The notes under the pieces: generated by a model
Told to the model about the DNA's origin: nothing
What the model saw: only the letters and a program-made list of their open reading frames with translations
Database searches by the model: none
Made by a program: the position numbers and the translations under genes
Shown: positions 1 through 10,769 of the stretch, in pieces
Layout: every line of letters begins with the position of its first letter
Numbering within the stretch: position 1 is the first letter of the stretch
DNA from: Asparagopsis taxiformis
Lineage: Eukaryota > Rhodophyta > Florideophyceae > Bonnemaisoniales > Bonnemaisoniaceae
Reading direction: 5' to 3'
DNA: 64,000 nucleotides
NCBI GenBank assembly: GCA_030407315.1
Contig: JALQPE010001911.1
Span: 95,539-159,538, forward strand

Positions 1-1054
<1,054 letters not shown>

Positions 1055-2377
1055 ATGGCAGGTTCTCTGTTCAGTGCTGAAATCTGGGCAAAGCTCCAAA
1101 CACACCCAGAAGCTGCCGCACTTTTCGCCGACCCATCTTTCCGCACCATGGTAGATGAAATCCGCAACGATCCCTCCGCTCTCTCCAAGCACATCTCCGA
1201 CCCGCGAGTACTCAAGCTATTTAGCATTGCAGCCCAACAATCAAACGCTGCTGCCTCTCAGAATACAGGTATGACCGAGGTAACAGACATGGACGCCGAG
1301 GATGGCGCTCCCGTTCAGCAAACGAAAGAAGCACCGAAACCCAAACCAGCTCCTGCATCCCCACAGCCAGTCCCGGAAGAGCAGCTCACAGATGCTCAGC
1401 GATCATTGAAAGAAAAAGAACGCGGTACCGAGGCGTACAAGAAACGCGACTTTGAAACCGCAATTGCCTGTTATACCAAAGCCCTCGAACTCGACCCCGA
1501 TAACATGTCGCTATTGACAAATCGTGCAGCAGCTAAACTGGAGGCCGGCGATATGCACGGCTGCATCGAAGATTGTCAGGCAGCCATCGACCAGAATGCC
1601 GAGAGAGGTCTAAGGACTGACTTCAAAATTATTGCTCGCGCATACGGAAGAATGGGAAACGCCTATTTGAAGCTCGAGGATTTCGACAATGCTATCAGCT
1701 CGTTTGAGAAGAGTCTTGTCGAGTTTAGCGACAGCAAAATCACTCGAGCATTGCGAGAGGCCGAGAGAACCAAAGCAAAGAAGGCTGAGGAGGCATACAT
1801 AAATCCGGAAATATCTCAACAGGTTCGTGCCGAAGGTAACGAACTCTTCAAGGCAGGTAAATTCCCGGAGAGTATTGCCAAATATTCAGAAGCTATCAAA
1901 AGGAATCCAAAGGATGCAGCGCCATTTTCCAACCGCGCCGCCGCCTACATGAAGCTTGGAGAATTTCCAATGGCAATGAAGGATTGCGATCGCTGTCTGG
2001 AGATCGATCCGACATTTGTGAAGGCTTATATTAGAAAGGGTAACATTCACTTCTTCATGAAGGAGTTCCACAAGTGTCTCACGGTGTATGAGAAGGGCCT
2101 CAAACTTGATCCGAAGAATAAGGAACTACAACAGGGCCTCATGAAGACGCAGATTCGTATTCAAGAACAACAAAACTCGGGACAAGTGGATGAGGCACAG
2201 GTGAAACAAGCTATGCAAGACCCGGAGATCCAGCAGATTCTTTCCGATCCACAAGTGAATAACATGCTCAAGCAGATGCAAGAGGATCCCAAGTTTGCTG
2301 CACAGGCCATGCGCGATCCAGAGATCGCCTCCAAGGTGCAAAAGCTCATCGCAGCGGGTGTTCTCAGGGTTGGTTAG
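1055..2377 (+). CDS. HOP/STI1-type Hsp70-Hsp90 organising co-chaperone, lacking TPR1
   Basis: Adaptor that passes client proteins from Hsp70 to Hsp90 in the cytosol. The 440-residue protein starts directly with an STI1/DP1-type domain (about 8-62, with DPSF and DPRV turns), followed by an acidic/Pro-rich linker, a three-TPR block (about 120-225, TPR2A-like), a second three-TPR block (about 255-365, TPR2B-like) and a C-terminal DP2 domain (about 383-435, repeated DPEI/DPQV/DPKF motifs). Canonical HOP is about 540-590 residues because it has an additional N-terminal TPR1 domain for Hsp70; that domain is absent here. ATG at 1055 is used because the DP1 domain begins at once and only the short intergenic gap lies upstream. 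Clear family call; loss of TPR1 could be real or reflect an unseen upstream exon. Confidence 0.93.
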   Translation: MAGSLFSAEIWAKLQTHPEAAALFADPSFRTMVDEIRNDPSALSKHISDPRVLKLFSIAAQQSNAAASQNTGMTEVTDMDAEDGAPVQQTKEAPKPKPAPASPQPVPEEQLTDAQRSLKEKERGTEAYKKRDFETAIACYTKALELDPDNMSLLTNRAAAKLEAGDMHGCIEDCQAAIDQNAERGLRTDFKIIARAYGRMGNAYLKLEDFDNAISSFEKSLVEFSDSKITRALREAERTKAKKAEEAYINPEISQQVRAEGNELFKAGKFPESIAKYSEAIKRNPKDAAPFSNRAAAYMKLGEFPMAMKDCDRCLEIDPTFVKAYIRKGNIHFFMKEFHKCLTVYEKGLKLDPKNKELQQGLMKTQIRIQEQQNSGQVDEAQVKQAMQDPEIQQILSDPQVNNMLKQMQEDPKFAAQAMRDPEIASKVQKLIAAGVLRVG

Positions 2378-2688
2378 ATTGAATAATGTGTGTAGTTTTT
2401 GAACGGCGTTTCCGTTAGCTCTGTCTGAGGTTCAGCTTGTTAAAATTAGTTTGTCTGCCTCAAACAACTTTGCAGTTGTAACGCAAAACATTACAAGCAA
2501 GTTATTACAGGCAGTTACATGGATTTAACGGTTCTTAAATTGTTCTCATCACTACAATTAATTCTATGAATATCATTAAGACATGCGTCCAGGCTGGATT
2601 CTACTCGTTAGGCAATAAAGGCAGCTAAACTCTTGCAGTGGTTGGCAGGACAGACAGACAGTTGCTCAAGTTAACAGTTGTTTTCTGT
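2378..2688. other. Convergent intergenic gap; possible poly(A) signal
   Basis: 3' ends of the HOP gene (plus) and the DUF1399 gene (minus) face each other. An AATAAA hexamer lies at 2614-2619 on the plus strand, about 240 bases after the HOP stop. Nothing else recognisable. Confidence 0.3.
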
Positions 2689-4212
2689 TCATTTCAGCTT
2701 TTTGATGCTGCTAGAGACGAGGAATGGTGGCAGCGGGTTGTGCGTCTGCTTGTAACATTTCTCCAGCCAGTATCGTGAATCTGATGACAAAGGTCGACTA
2801 ATTGGAATTGCGAGGAAAACATGGAGACCTAATGCCATGATGCCCATGCCGAGCGGAATTCCAGCGATGTATTTGCCGTGTTTCAACAGCGTTTTCACAA
2901 ATGACCAGCACATCAGCGCAATGCCAATACAGAATATTACAACGGCTACAACCATGAGCAGTAAAGTTTTCTGCCACGATATATCTTTTGTCGAGCCGTT
3001 AATCTTCTCAAACATTTCCTTGAAACCGGCTGTTCTACCCGTAGCGGCACCACGGTACAAAGTATCTGGCAGGTCGTATCGTGGACTCGATCCGTAAAAA
3101 CTTTCCCACAACACTTTCGTCGGCTTGATCGAAATACCTCTTCGTCGCTTCTCAATTAATTCGGCCTTTTCATCCTCTTCGAGCATGTCGATATCAGAGT
3201 GTGACGAAGACATCGCCTCTAATTCAGTTTCATGAGAACGGTTGACGCCGATGGGCTCGTGTTTAATTACATGCCCAATGAGCATTGTGCAATCGTGCTT
3301 GTACTCTGCCGTGCAGGAGAGATGCATGTGCCACATGATGTTGATATCATTCATAGGGACTAGGAAAGCATCCGGTGCTTTGTTATGCAATGCGAGGAAT
3401 TGTAAATAACGTTGATAGGCACGGTTGAGGTATGCGTTGGTTTCGAACAGCTCCATATCATTCCAATCCTCCGCGACAAGCTGATACAAGAACGACTTTT
3501 GGATGCGAGCAGCCTCAACAAGATCATATTCCAACAATGTCAAAAAGGACGCTCGGGACATTTCATTGGTATACGACGTAATCTTCTGACGTTGCTTAGC
3601 CTCCTCCTCTTCATACGTATAGGATAGCAAGTATTTGGGCATGAAAGGCTCGTACGGATAGACAATATTCCATAAACGTCTTGTAGGCTTACTTTGGGCA
3701 TCCTCGCCGTCACTGAACTTGAATGCAGAAAATATGGTCGTTGCACACGCGGCATGCAAATGTTCGACGGTGGCCTGATCACCGGCAGCAGCGAAATTGG
3801 CAAGGTCCGACATATATGCGGTTGGATTGAGTCGATGACAATGCCAGACCCATGCGATGTCAATTGGCGGGACCAAGGCCGATGTATCGAGCCACAAACC
3901 GCCTTTGGTGAAATTTTTCGCGCGAATCTCATCCACTTTTGTCGCAAAGGCGGTGGCAGCGTACATCGGCGGTTCGGTTTGTACGGTTGAATCTGGCCGA
4001 GTGTGAAGGGCTGCCAAGAGTGGCAGCCAGAGCGCCTCGTAGCGCCAAATGGCGCGTTGCAACGCGGGTCCTTCGTAGAGCGATTCGAGCGTGAGGTCGA
4101 CGGCTTTCACAAAGTATATCATGTTGCGGGCTGCACGAATGTACTCTGGAAGCGAGTGAGAGAGATTTCGTTGCATGCTCAGCAACTCTTGGTGAAGCGT
4201 TTGGGAATCCAT
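2689..4212 (-). CDS. GRDP-like (DUF1399) protein with two C-terminal membrane helices
   Basis: The 507-residue protein carries the two His-containing motifs typical of the glycine-rich-domain-containing protein (DUF1399) family: 'IDIAWVWHCHRL' at 117-128 and 'INIMWHMHL' at 290-298, each in a helical context. Plant members have been tied to development and osmotic stress, but the biochemical role is unknown. Unlike typical plant GRDPs there is no glycine-rich C-terminus. Instead there are two strongly hydrophobic stretches (about 416-441 and 449-470), suggesting a membrane anchor with the DUF1399 part facing the cytosol. Start is ATG at 4212-4210; the stop is followed by the convergent HOP gene. 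Family call fairly sure, function unknown. Confidence 0.8.
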   Translation of the reverse strand: MDSQTLHQELLSMQRNLSHSLPEYIRAARNMIYFVKAVDLTLESLYEGPALQRAIWRYEALWLPLLAALHTRPDSTVQTEPPMYAATAFATKVDEIRAKNFTKGGLWLDTSALVPPIDIAWVWHCHRLNPTAYMSDLANFAAAGDQATVEHLHAACATTIFSAFKFSDGEDAQSKPTRRLWNIVYPYEPFMPKYLLSYTYEEEEAKQRQKITSYTNEMSRASFLTLLEYDLVEAARIQKSFLYQLVAEDWNDMELFETNAYLNRAYQRYLQFLALHNKAPDAFLVPMNDINIMWHMHLSCTAEYKHDCTMLIGHVIKHEPIGVNRSHETELEAMSSSHSDIDMLEEDEKAELIEKRRRGISIKPTKVLWESFYGSSPRYDLPDTLYRGAATGRTAGFKEMFEKINGSTKDISWQKTLLLMVVAVVIFCIGIALMCWSFVKTLLKHGKYIAGIPLGMGIMALGLHVFLAIPISRPLSSDSRYWLEKCYKQTHNPLPPFLVSSSIKKLK

Positions 4213-4643
4213 GGTGTGTGGCGCAAGGAGGGTTGCTATGAGTCGGCTCGCTGTTGGAGGTGGTCCGCTTTATCTCTCTGTCTATCAAGAGATAGTAGAC
4301 GAGCTGGGAATAGATTACATCAAAATAATCAAGAAAATGTAAGTGTAACGGACATTCCATTGGACGCTCCAATGCATCCAATTGATAGTATGCTTTCGGT
4401 ATGACTCTGTGAACTGATCGATCAATTAAAACAGGGCACTTGTAATTCCCTCCAAATCGAGTTACCAATTAAAACTATATGATCGGTCGAACTGTACAAC
4501 TCAACGAGACTACTATACTCCGTATATCAATTCAAACGGCTCAAACTGTTCAACCCGCGTCGTTCGTTATCCCTCGGCCTGACCAGCCTCCAAATTTTTG
4601 TCCAGGCCTCATCTAGCACCGCGCATCCCGTCGATCCACTGCC
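4213..4643. promoter_or_regulatory. Divergent intergenic region between DUF1399 gene and Nup96
   Basis: 431 bases separate two divergently transcribed genes and must contain both promoters. No coding frame continues through it, and an in-frame TAG at 4614-4616 closes the Nup96 frame upstream of its ATG. No RNA gene or repeat seen. Confidence 0.45.
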
Positions 4644-7600
4644 ATGCCGCTCCATCTTCGAAGCAATGAATACCATCATGAAATCCAGTTCCCAACCCTG
4701 TCGTCAACACCTCCACCTGGCGCAACTGACCATCTCACATGGGGTCCATCACAAATCCACATAAGTTCCGGCACCTATCTCGACGCAGCAGCAAACATCT
4801 GGTTTCACATTCCCGATGTAAACCTGCAATCCGCGCAACGCTGGTGTGAAAAGCAAAAAATCACCTACCTAGGCGCATGGCATTCGCACTCCTCCGACCT
4901 CAGAGGCTTTGGATTCTCAGTTGCCCATTTCTCACGCTATCGATACGTCGACACTGATTCCGACGAAGAAAACGCCCCCGACGATCCATCTGCGCCGCCA
5001 GTTCCTTCACAACCTGCCGCACGCCCCGCGCCGCGAGTCTCACCGCTAGCCGACGTCGCGTCTCTGCGTGATATAGACGATGATGAGCCAGCGACCGTTG
5101 AACTGCAACAGACACGTCCACAGTCCGCACAATATCCATATCGACAGTCTGTTTTGCGCGGTCCGGGGCGAACACCGGCTGTTCGAAACGTCCCCGAATC
5201 CCCGCCTCAGCAACGCTCCACGAGAAGACCTCGCATGTCGATGCCTGGTTTGGATGTAGATGAGGATATGGATTCTGGATCGACGAGTGTTGGTGACGAT
5301 CACGACGAATCTCAAGACATTGATGCGCAGGAGTTTTCGCCATCTGCGAATATGACGCACAGCGATGACGATCATCAACTCGCGGTTTATCAACCGCCTA
5401 AACGACACTATGATTCCAGTATAGACGCACCAAAATTGCATATGCTTCGTGCAGCGCTATTTGATGAAAACCAAATTGACGCGCGACCGTCGCCGTTTCG
5501 CATGGGCACAGTGGACGAACCTCCATTTGGTCAAGACGTGAAGATGGAGGATATACCAGGAGCGAAAACTGAGCCATCTGAGCACGATTTATACGAGCTT
5601 CCTGTAGAAGAAGAAGAAGTTGAATCTGATGATGATGAAGATTATATAGAGGGGGAAAACGGTCAAATGGGCGCAATCGCCCGCGAAGGAATCCATCTCG
5701 ACTCCATGTTTCCGATATCTGCTCTGCCATTTCCGTTGTCTGTCGACTCGATCGCTGCATCGAAAGAAGGCGTTTCAAAAGATACGGGTCTGATGCTCGG
5801 TCGCTCAACACGATTGGCTTTTCACCAAAATGGTGCTCTTGCCCAAACAATGTATGGCGACACGCGTGCAGATGCATTCCCCTCCCATGGATTTTGTATT
5901 CGGTTGGATAATATTCACGCGACAAATTATGCTCTCTCTGATGACTGGGTGAGAAACGCCTTGCGTATACACTGTGATGCGTGGTATACTTCCCATCTTG
6001 ACGCGGCTGAGCTTCCTGATGAAGCCCATAACTCGATCAAACTTTCAGGCAAGCTGGGAGCCATAAAAGTTCCCAGTCTTCGTGCAGCTTTCCGATTTGG
6101 TATTGTTGCAGACAGAATAATGGAGCAATTTGTAGAAGAACTGAAACGAACCCACGAGGGGGAGGATGAAAATGCCCTGCATGCACAAGTGGCGGTTTGG
6201 CTGCTGTTAGCACTTTACAAGAACGGTGATATCCCAGGGACAGAGGGCGAAGACACATTGCTGCGAAGACTTGCACTGTGGGGAGAGGGCCCAGCCGGTA
6301 CAGCCTTTGATGAAGAAATGCCGAAAGAGGTAAGCCTACGCAAAGCGCTTCTGTTGCTCACAATTGGAGATGTCGAAAATGCCGTGGCTGTAGCAATTGA
6401 AAGTGGGAATCTTCGGCTGGCAATGCTCATGTCGCGGGCACTTGAGGTGACCAAAGAAGACCTCCGAGCAGATGCGGAAGCGCAGCTTGTCGCGTACGGT
6501 GTCGTGGAGCAACCGGATGAAAACATTGAATCCCAGCCTAGAGCCGCTGATGATGAAGAGAAGTGGGATCGTTGTCTAGAAGACTTTGAAGAAGAATCAG
6601 CTGTGTCCGTGGACGAAAGAATGATTCTGTTGATTCTTGCTGGTCATATAGCTCCAGTAGCTAGATATCTTGGATTGTCGTGGTATCGTATGTTTATCAT
6701 GGAGCTTTTGCACGGCGCTGGATCATCTGAAAGCACACAAGCAGAACGTGTATCAGATGCTGTGCAAGCAGTGACAAAGTCAGGTATTCCCACATATGCC
6801 GCACACGGCAATAGTCTGGACACAGACGTTGTATATCATCTGCTGCGACTTTACGCGGATCCTACCGCGTCATATCCGCTTACTTCAGGAGTGTATGAGA
6901 ATGGTAGCTATGGTGTGAAGTACTGTCCAATGGATTCACGCTTTTCGTGGCTTTTGCATCAAATCCTATCTGCGCTAATTCCGCAGGCAACGACAAAGCG
7001 TGCGGCAGTGGTCCTCGCAGATGCCTATTCATCGCAATTGCGATCAATGGACATGCCGCTGTGGGCGTTCTATGTGCTGTGCACTGGCGGAGGTTCACCG
7101 GACGTTTTGAAGAATTGTCTCATTCGCGATTGGCCACAAATGGCGGACGACTATGTCGATTGGAAATGCGATGAGCTAGAGTCGCTTGTGACGAAACCAT
7201 CCACCAGCGGTGAAGGTGGCATGGAGGACGAAGAATCTGCGGATACTGAAGGTATCATGCATGCGGAAGCTTTCCTCACGGCAGTGCTCGGTGTGCCAAC
7301 ATCGTGGATTGACGAAGCGAAAGCCGTTGCGAAGTACAGCAGTGGCGACCAGTTGGGTTCTTGCCGCCACTGGATTGCGTCTGGTACGGAAGAAGGTGCT
7401 TCGTTTGCGCACGACGTGTTGGCAAGTGAAGTTTTCCCAGAGCTGGTGTCCAAGTTTGATAGCGCTTCAATGACAACAGTTGCAGATCTACTCACGAAGC
7501 TTTCCACTTGTCAACATGTGTCCAACTGGTCGTGTGCGGGTGGCGTGATTTTGGATTATTTGAAGTACGTGGTGGGCGTTCCGTTTCTACAGCCGGTAAC

Positions 7601-7979
7601 AATGGACGTGTTGAGGGGCATGGTACCGCGGGTGGAGACGATGTGCAGTCGTGCGGCAACGCGCATGCAGCAGCACGCCGTTTCAACGATTGCGGATGGC
7701 ATTGCTACTGCGCAACGAGCACTGGTGCTGCGCGCACCTGGCGAGTCGAGGAAAAGTATGCTCGAGCAAGCTGTGATTGATCTCGAGCGACTTGCCTGTT
7801 CGCGCGGAGTCAAATTGCGCGTGGCGGGAGAGTATAAAATAGAGGAGGAATATGGACCGGCGTATGCGCATCGATTCGCGAGTGCATTTCCGCCGTACGC
7901 AAAGTTTCTTGATTTAAGGGACGGTAGCATGCGGAGAAGCAGTGATGCTGTCGCTGTGACTGCGGATGCATCGGTATAG
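4644..7979 (+). CDS. Nucleoporin Nup96/Nup145C-like, stand-alone, with residual autoproteolysis site
   Basis: Scaffold nucleoporin of the Y-complex (Nup107-160 complex) of the nuclear pore. The 1111-residue protein has 'VAHFSRYRYVD' at 93-103, matching the His-Phe-Ser autocleavage site at the Nup98/Nup96 junction in fused precursors (cleavage expected after Phe96), followed at once by an acidic stretch with DSDEE as in Nup96. Residues about 105-350 are acidic and low complexity. 'GLMLGRSTRLAFHQNG' at 382-397 matches the conserved Nup96 entry motif. The remainder (about 420-1070) is alpha-helical, as the Nup96 solenoid. The usual GLFG-repeat Nup98 half is missing: only about 95 residues precede the HFS site, shorter than the roughly 150-residue autoproteolytic domain. 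A TAG in frame at 4614-4616 and the ATG at 4644 fix the start. Family call good; whether cleavage still occurs is unknown. Confidence 0.82.
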   Translation: MPLHLRSNEYHHEIQFPTLSSTPPPGATDHLTWGPSQIHISSGTYLDAAANIWFHIPDVNLQSAQRWCEKQKITYLGAWHSHSSDLRGFGFSVAHFSRYRYVDTDSDEENAPDDPSAPPVPSQPAARPAPRVSPLADVASLRDIDDDEPATVELQQTRPQSAQYPYRQSVLRGPGRTPAVRNVPESPPQQRSTRRPRMSMPGLDVDEDMDSGSTSVGDDHDESQDIDAQEFSPSANMTHSDDDHQLAVYQPPKRHYDSSIDAPKLHMLRAALFDENQIDARPSPFRMGTVDEPPFGQDVKMEDIPGAKTEPSEHDLYELPVEEEEVESDDDEDYIEGENGQMGAIAREGIHLDSMFPISALPFPLSVDSIAASKEGVSKDTGLMLGRSTRLAFHQNGALAQTMYGDTRADAFPSHGFCIRLDNIHATNYALSDDWVRNALRIHCDAWYTSHLDAAELPDEAHNSIKLSGKLGAIKVPSLRAAFRFGIVADRIMEQFVEELKRTHEGEDENALHAQVAVWLLLALYKNGDIPGTEGEDTLLRRLALWGEGPAGTAFDEEMPKEVSLRKALLLLTIGDVENAVAVAIESGNLRLAMLMSRALEVTKEDLRADAEAQLVAYGVVEQPDENIESQPRAADDEEKWDRCLEDFEEESAVSVDERMILLILAGHIAPVARYLGLSWYRMFIMELLHGAGSSESTQAERVSDAVQAVTKSGIPTYAAHGNSLDTDVVYHLLRLYADPTASYPLTSGVYENGSYGVKYCPMDSRFSWLLHQILSALIPQATTKRAAVVLADAYSSQLRSMDMPLWAFYVLCTGGGSPDVLKNCLIRDWPQMADDYVDWKCDELESLVTKPSTSGEGGMEDEESADTEGIMHAEAFLTAVLGVPTSWIDEAKAVAKYSSGDQLGSCRHWIASGTEEGASFAHDVLASEVFPELVSKFDSASMTTVADLLTKLSTCQHVSNWSCAGGVILDYLKYVVGVPFLQPVTMDVLRGMVPRVETMCSRAATRMQQHAVSTIADGIATAQRALVLRAPGESRKSMLEQAVIDLERLACSRGVKLRVAGEYKIEEEYGPAYAHRFASAFPPYAKFLDLRDGSMRRSSDAVAVTADASV

Positions 7980-8120
7980 ACGGATGTCAGCTAATTGAAC
8001 TAGAGCAGGCGATACAAAGCGATTGGGTTTTACTTTTACTCTAGTAAGTGAGTGTAAATAGATGAGATAACATGTAGTGGATGTGAGTCATTGCAAGTCA
8101 GATTTGCAAGCGGCGAGCAT

Positions 8121-8864
8121 TTACAAAATGCGCAAGATAACGTTAACAAGAATAAGAAACAATAAGAGCATGAGACCCAAACCTACAATACTAACACCAC
8201 CAAACGGATCGGACACGACCTTGTTAGCAGAAAGCGGTGTTGTGGGCGCATCGCGCAACACGCGTTCCGTCTCCGCTTTTGTCTCTGCCAACTCTGTCTT
8301 CAACCTGACCAGCTCCAAATTCTTGGCCTCCAAGCTTTGCTGCAGTTCGCGGACGCGGGACATCGCGAGGGCGTACTTATCATCCTGCAGTAGCTCGTCG
8401 GGATCGCGCATAATGACGTATCGGGAAGCATCGGGGGGCGGGGACGACACGGGCGCTTGGGCATCATCGGATGCTGAGAAGAACTCTACCTTGAATTTGA
8501 AGCCGCGCACGCCGGCATCGCCCTCGAGAGCGGTCCAGAAATCTGCGAGAGAAGCGGCGTCGAGATGCTGGGGAGCGGCGGCGACGCGGAGTAGAAACTT
8601 GTCCTTGGAGGGACCCACGCGCGGCGTCGCACTCGCGAGTTGTAATCCTATGTCGATGTCGACGGTGTCGCCGATCTGAATGACGCCCACGTTGGGACGC
8701 ACAATGTAGCGCTGCTGGTTGGTGGTCTTCACCTTGAAGGCGACGTTGCTGGACGATATGTTGGTGACGGTCAGCGTGTCGATCGACGAGACGTCCGAGG
8801 TGTGCGGCACCTGGAAGCGCAGTAGACGCTTTTCGACGCGGACGAGATCTGGCGTCGCGGCCAT
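8121..8864 (-). CDS. VAP/Scs2-type ER membrane contact-site protein (MSP domain, coiled coil, TM tail)
   Basis: VAP proteins sit in the ER membrane and recruit partners with FFAT motifs to contact sites. The 247-residue protein has the classical layout: N-terminal MSP domain (about 8-128) with 'VAFKVKTTNQQRYIVRPN' at 41-58, the segment that binds FFAT peptides; a coiled coil (about 168-203); and a C-terminal hydrophobic anchor (about 224-246, 'GLGLMLLLFLILVNVILRIL'). Length and order equal those of typical VAPs. ATG at 8864-8862. Convergent with Nup96 (141 bases apart). A second MSP gene with two such domains lies at 14625-15908. Confidence 0.95.
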   Translation of the reverse strand: MAATPDLVRVEKRLLRFQVPHTSDVSSIDTLTVTNISSSNVAFKVKTTNQQRYIVRPNVGVIQIGDTVDIDIGLQLASATPRVGPSKDKFLLRVAAAPQHLDAASLADFWTALEGDAGVRGFKFKVEFFSASDDAQAPVSSPPPDASRYVIMRDPDELLQDDKYALAMSRVRELQQSLEAKNLELVRLKTELAETKAETERVLRDAPTTPLSANKVVSDPFGGVSIVGLGLMLLLFLILVNVILRIL

Positions 8865-9326
8865 TGCGGGTTAATGATGGTGGATTGGATGGCGGAGCTG
8901 GGAGAGCGTCGAGTGTGATGGCATGGCAGTGTACGGCACGTGCGCGACAAGGGAGGATTGGAGTTGTTGTAGTGTAGAGTTGGTGCGGTCTGTGTGTGAA
9001 TGGATCTGTCGGTTGCATCTTTGATTTTTTAAATGTTTTAAGATTAAGAAACGGTACTTACATGATTGTGATGGTGCCATTGGTTGTTGGTGCCGATGCT
9101 CTTCTCTGGCATGGAGCTATGTTGTGATGTAATTTAGCGAGCGCATAAACAAACATTACATGGCTTTCCGTGCACGGCACTCCAGCATGTTTGCTACGCG
9201 TTCGCATTCCATTGCCATTTCATGTCATGAAACCAAACCGCTGTGACCATTGTACAACCACGTCGTCGTCAGCTACAAAACGCATCGATCTGAGATGCGT
9301 GTCCTCATCGGCATGCCAGTCACTAC
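8865..9326. promoter_or_regulatory. Divergent intergenic region, VAP / Cys-rich secreted protein
   Basis: 462 bases with the 5' ends of two divergent genes on either side. No conserved frame, tRNA or repeat seen. Confidence 0.35.
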
Positions 9327-10481
9327 ATGCGCTGTCAAACCGTCCGGATGAACGTCCGCATCTCACTATTGTTCCTCTTTCTGCTCGTCGTGCAATCGAC
9401 GGCTACATTGCCGTTGAGCTGTCGTCGCTCGTCTTCCGGCGCGTTGCAGCTTTATATCGACGGCAGAAAATCACCATCGCCCATCTTCGACTGTCTACGA
9501 GCAACAAAGCATCGCACAACCGTGCTACACGTGCATCGAGAGAATACACAAGTAACGCAATGCACAACATCTATACAGGAACGGAAGAATACAACAATAA
9601 CAACCTATCATCGCGTCAGCGTGGAAACAGGACTCAAGTGTAAATACATCTGCAAACCTGCCCTACAAGAGTACGAATGCACATCACAAACAAGTGCCAA
9701 CCACTGCACGTGTCGCAAATCGCACGCGAGACTGGTAACAATGCCAGCCAACGGCACAGAAATGCGCTCGCCAACCGACTGCAGCGACAAAAGCGACGGG
9801 TACCAATTCAGCGACGCAATTGCGTGTGTATCCATGCGTGGTCAATTCCACAAACAACGTGTATACCGCACAAAAACCGACGGCATCTGCATCACCGAAA
9901 GCTCGACACGATTCGAGACGCGCTACATGGCGCTCGACTCTGCCTCATCCCAGACGTGCGTGCACCGGTGTCGTCTATCGGCACCGCGTTGCACGCAGCG
10001 TCTGAGCGCGCATCTATGTCGCTGCACGGCGCCCAAGCTCACCAAGCAGCTAGTGCCGGTCGGGGATGCGACGTCGCGTCTTCTCACACAGACGCGCTGT
10101 CGAGAGGGGCGGTGCGGCGCGTGCGGCATATGCGACAACAAGTCGGGCCATTGCGTACTACGCGATGACGTGATGCTACGCAAGTATTGCAAGTGCGGAT
10201 ATCGTTGTCCTAGTGCACGTGCGGTGCATAGTCGCGTTAACAAGGCTGCCGCGCTGCTATGCGAGGTGAACGTGAGGTTGGAATGCGCCAATGAGCATAC
10301 TTGGCTTCGTGCGGCGAGGAGTGGAGTGGAAAAGCTGGACGGAAAACGTGTACCGAATTTGTGTCATAGTGGCGTGAATGATCTAGGTGATACGTGCGGT
10401 TGCGCTCCCGGCTTTCGAGAATCTCCTGGCATCTTCGCGTCTTCTCGCTGCGTGCCAGATCACGGTATACTTGGCGAATGA
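9327..10481 (+). CDS. Secreted cysteine-rich protein, unknown family
   Basis: 384 residues. Positions about 8-27 ('MNVRISLLFLFLLVVQSTAT') are a clear secretion signal: basic start, hydrophobic core, small residues before the mature part. ATG at 9327 or the in-frame ATG at 9348 could both start it; the second puts the signal at the very N-terminus. The mature part holds about 30 cysteines in loose clusters, several in the arrangement 'CREGRCGACGICDNKSGHC' reminiscent of small disulfide-rich extracellular modules, and another CxCxPGF-like stretch near the end. I do not recognise a named domain. Predicted extracellular or cell-wall protein. Reads as a single frame with plausible codon use and is located between unrelated housekeeping genes. 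Confidence 0.7.
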   Translation: MRCQTVRMNVRISLLFLFLLVVQSTATLPLSCRRSSSGALQLYIDGRKSPSPIFDCLRATKHRTTVLHVHRENTQVTQCTTSIQERKNTTITTYHRVSVETGLKCKYICKPALQEYECTSQTSANHCTCRKSHARLVTMPANGTEMRSPTDCSDKSDGYQFSDAIACVSMRGQFHKQRVYRTKTDGICITESSTRFETRYMALDSASSQTCVHRCRLSAPRCTQRLSAHLCRCTAPKLTKQLVPVGDATSRLLTQTRCREGRCGACGICDNKSGHCVLRDDVMLRKYCKCGYRCPSARAVHSRVNKAAALLCEVNVRLECANEHTWLRAARSGVEKLDGKRVPNLCHSGVNDLGDTCGCAPGFRESPGIFASSRCVPDHGILGE

Positions 10482-10769
10482 TGTTGTCAACGGATGTCCG
10501 TGCACGCGTAGGAGCGTTACATGGTGACACGTTTGAATTTGTGGCGCTGGCAAAATTTATCTGTTGCAGCCAATGACATTGCTTGTCTTGGGTTGACACA
10601 TCATTGTTGGCAATCCACAGCATGTGCGCATTTTCATTGGTACAATGTGGACAAGTAGCAGTCAACATGAAATATACACTTCAGCATAAAGTACGCCTCC
10701 ATTAATTTAATATAACAAGAGAGTGTAAACACAGTTACAGTACAAATATCCGCCGTCTCCATCCAAGGC

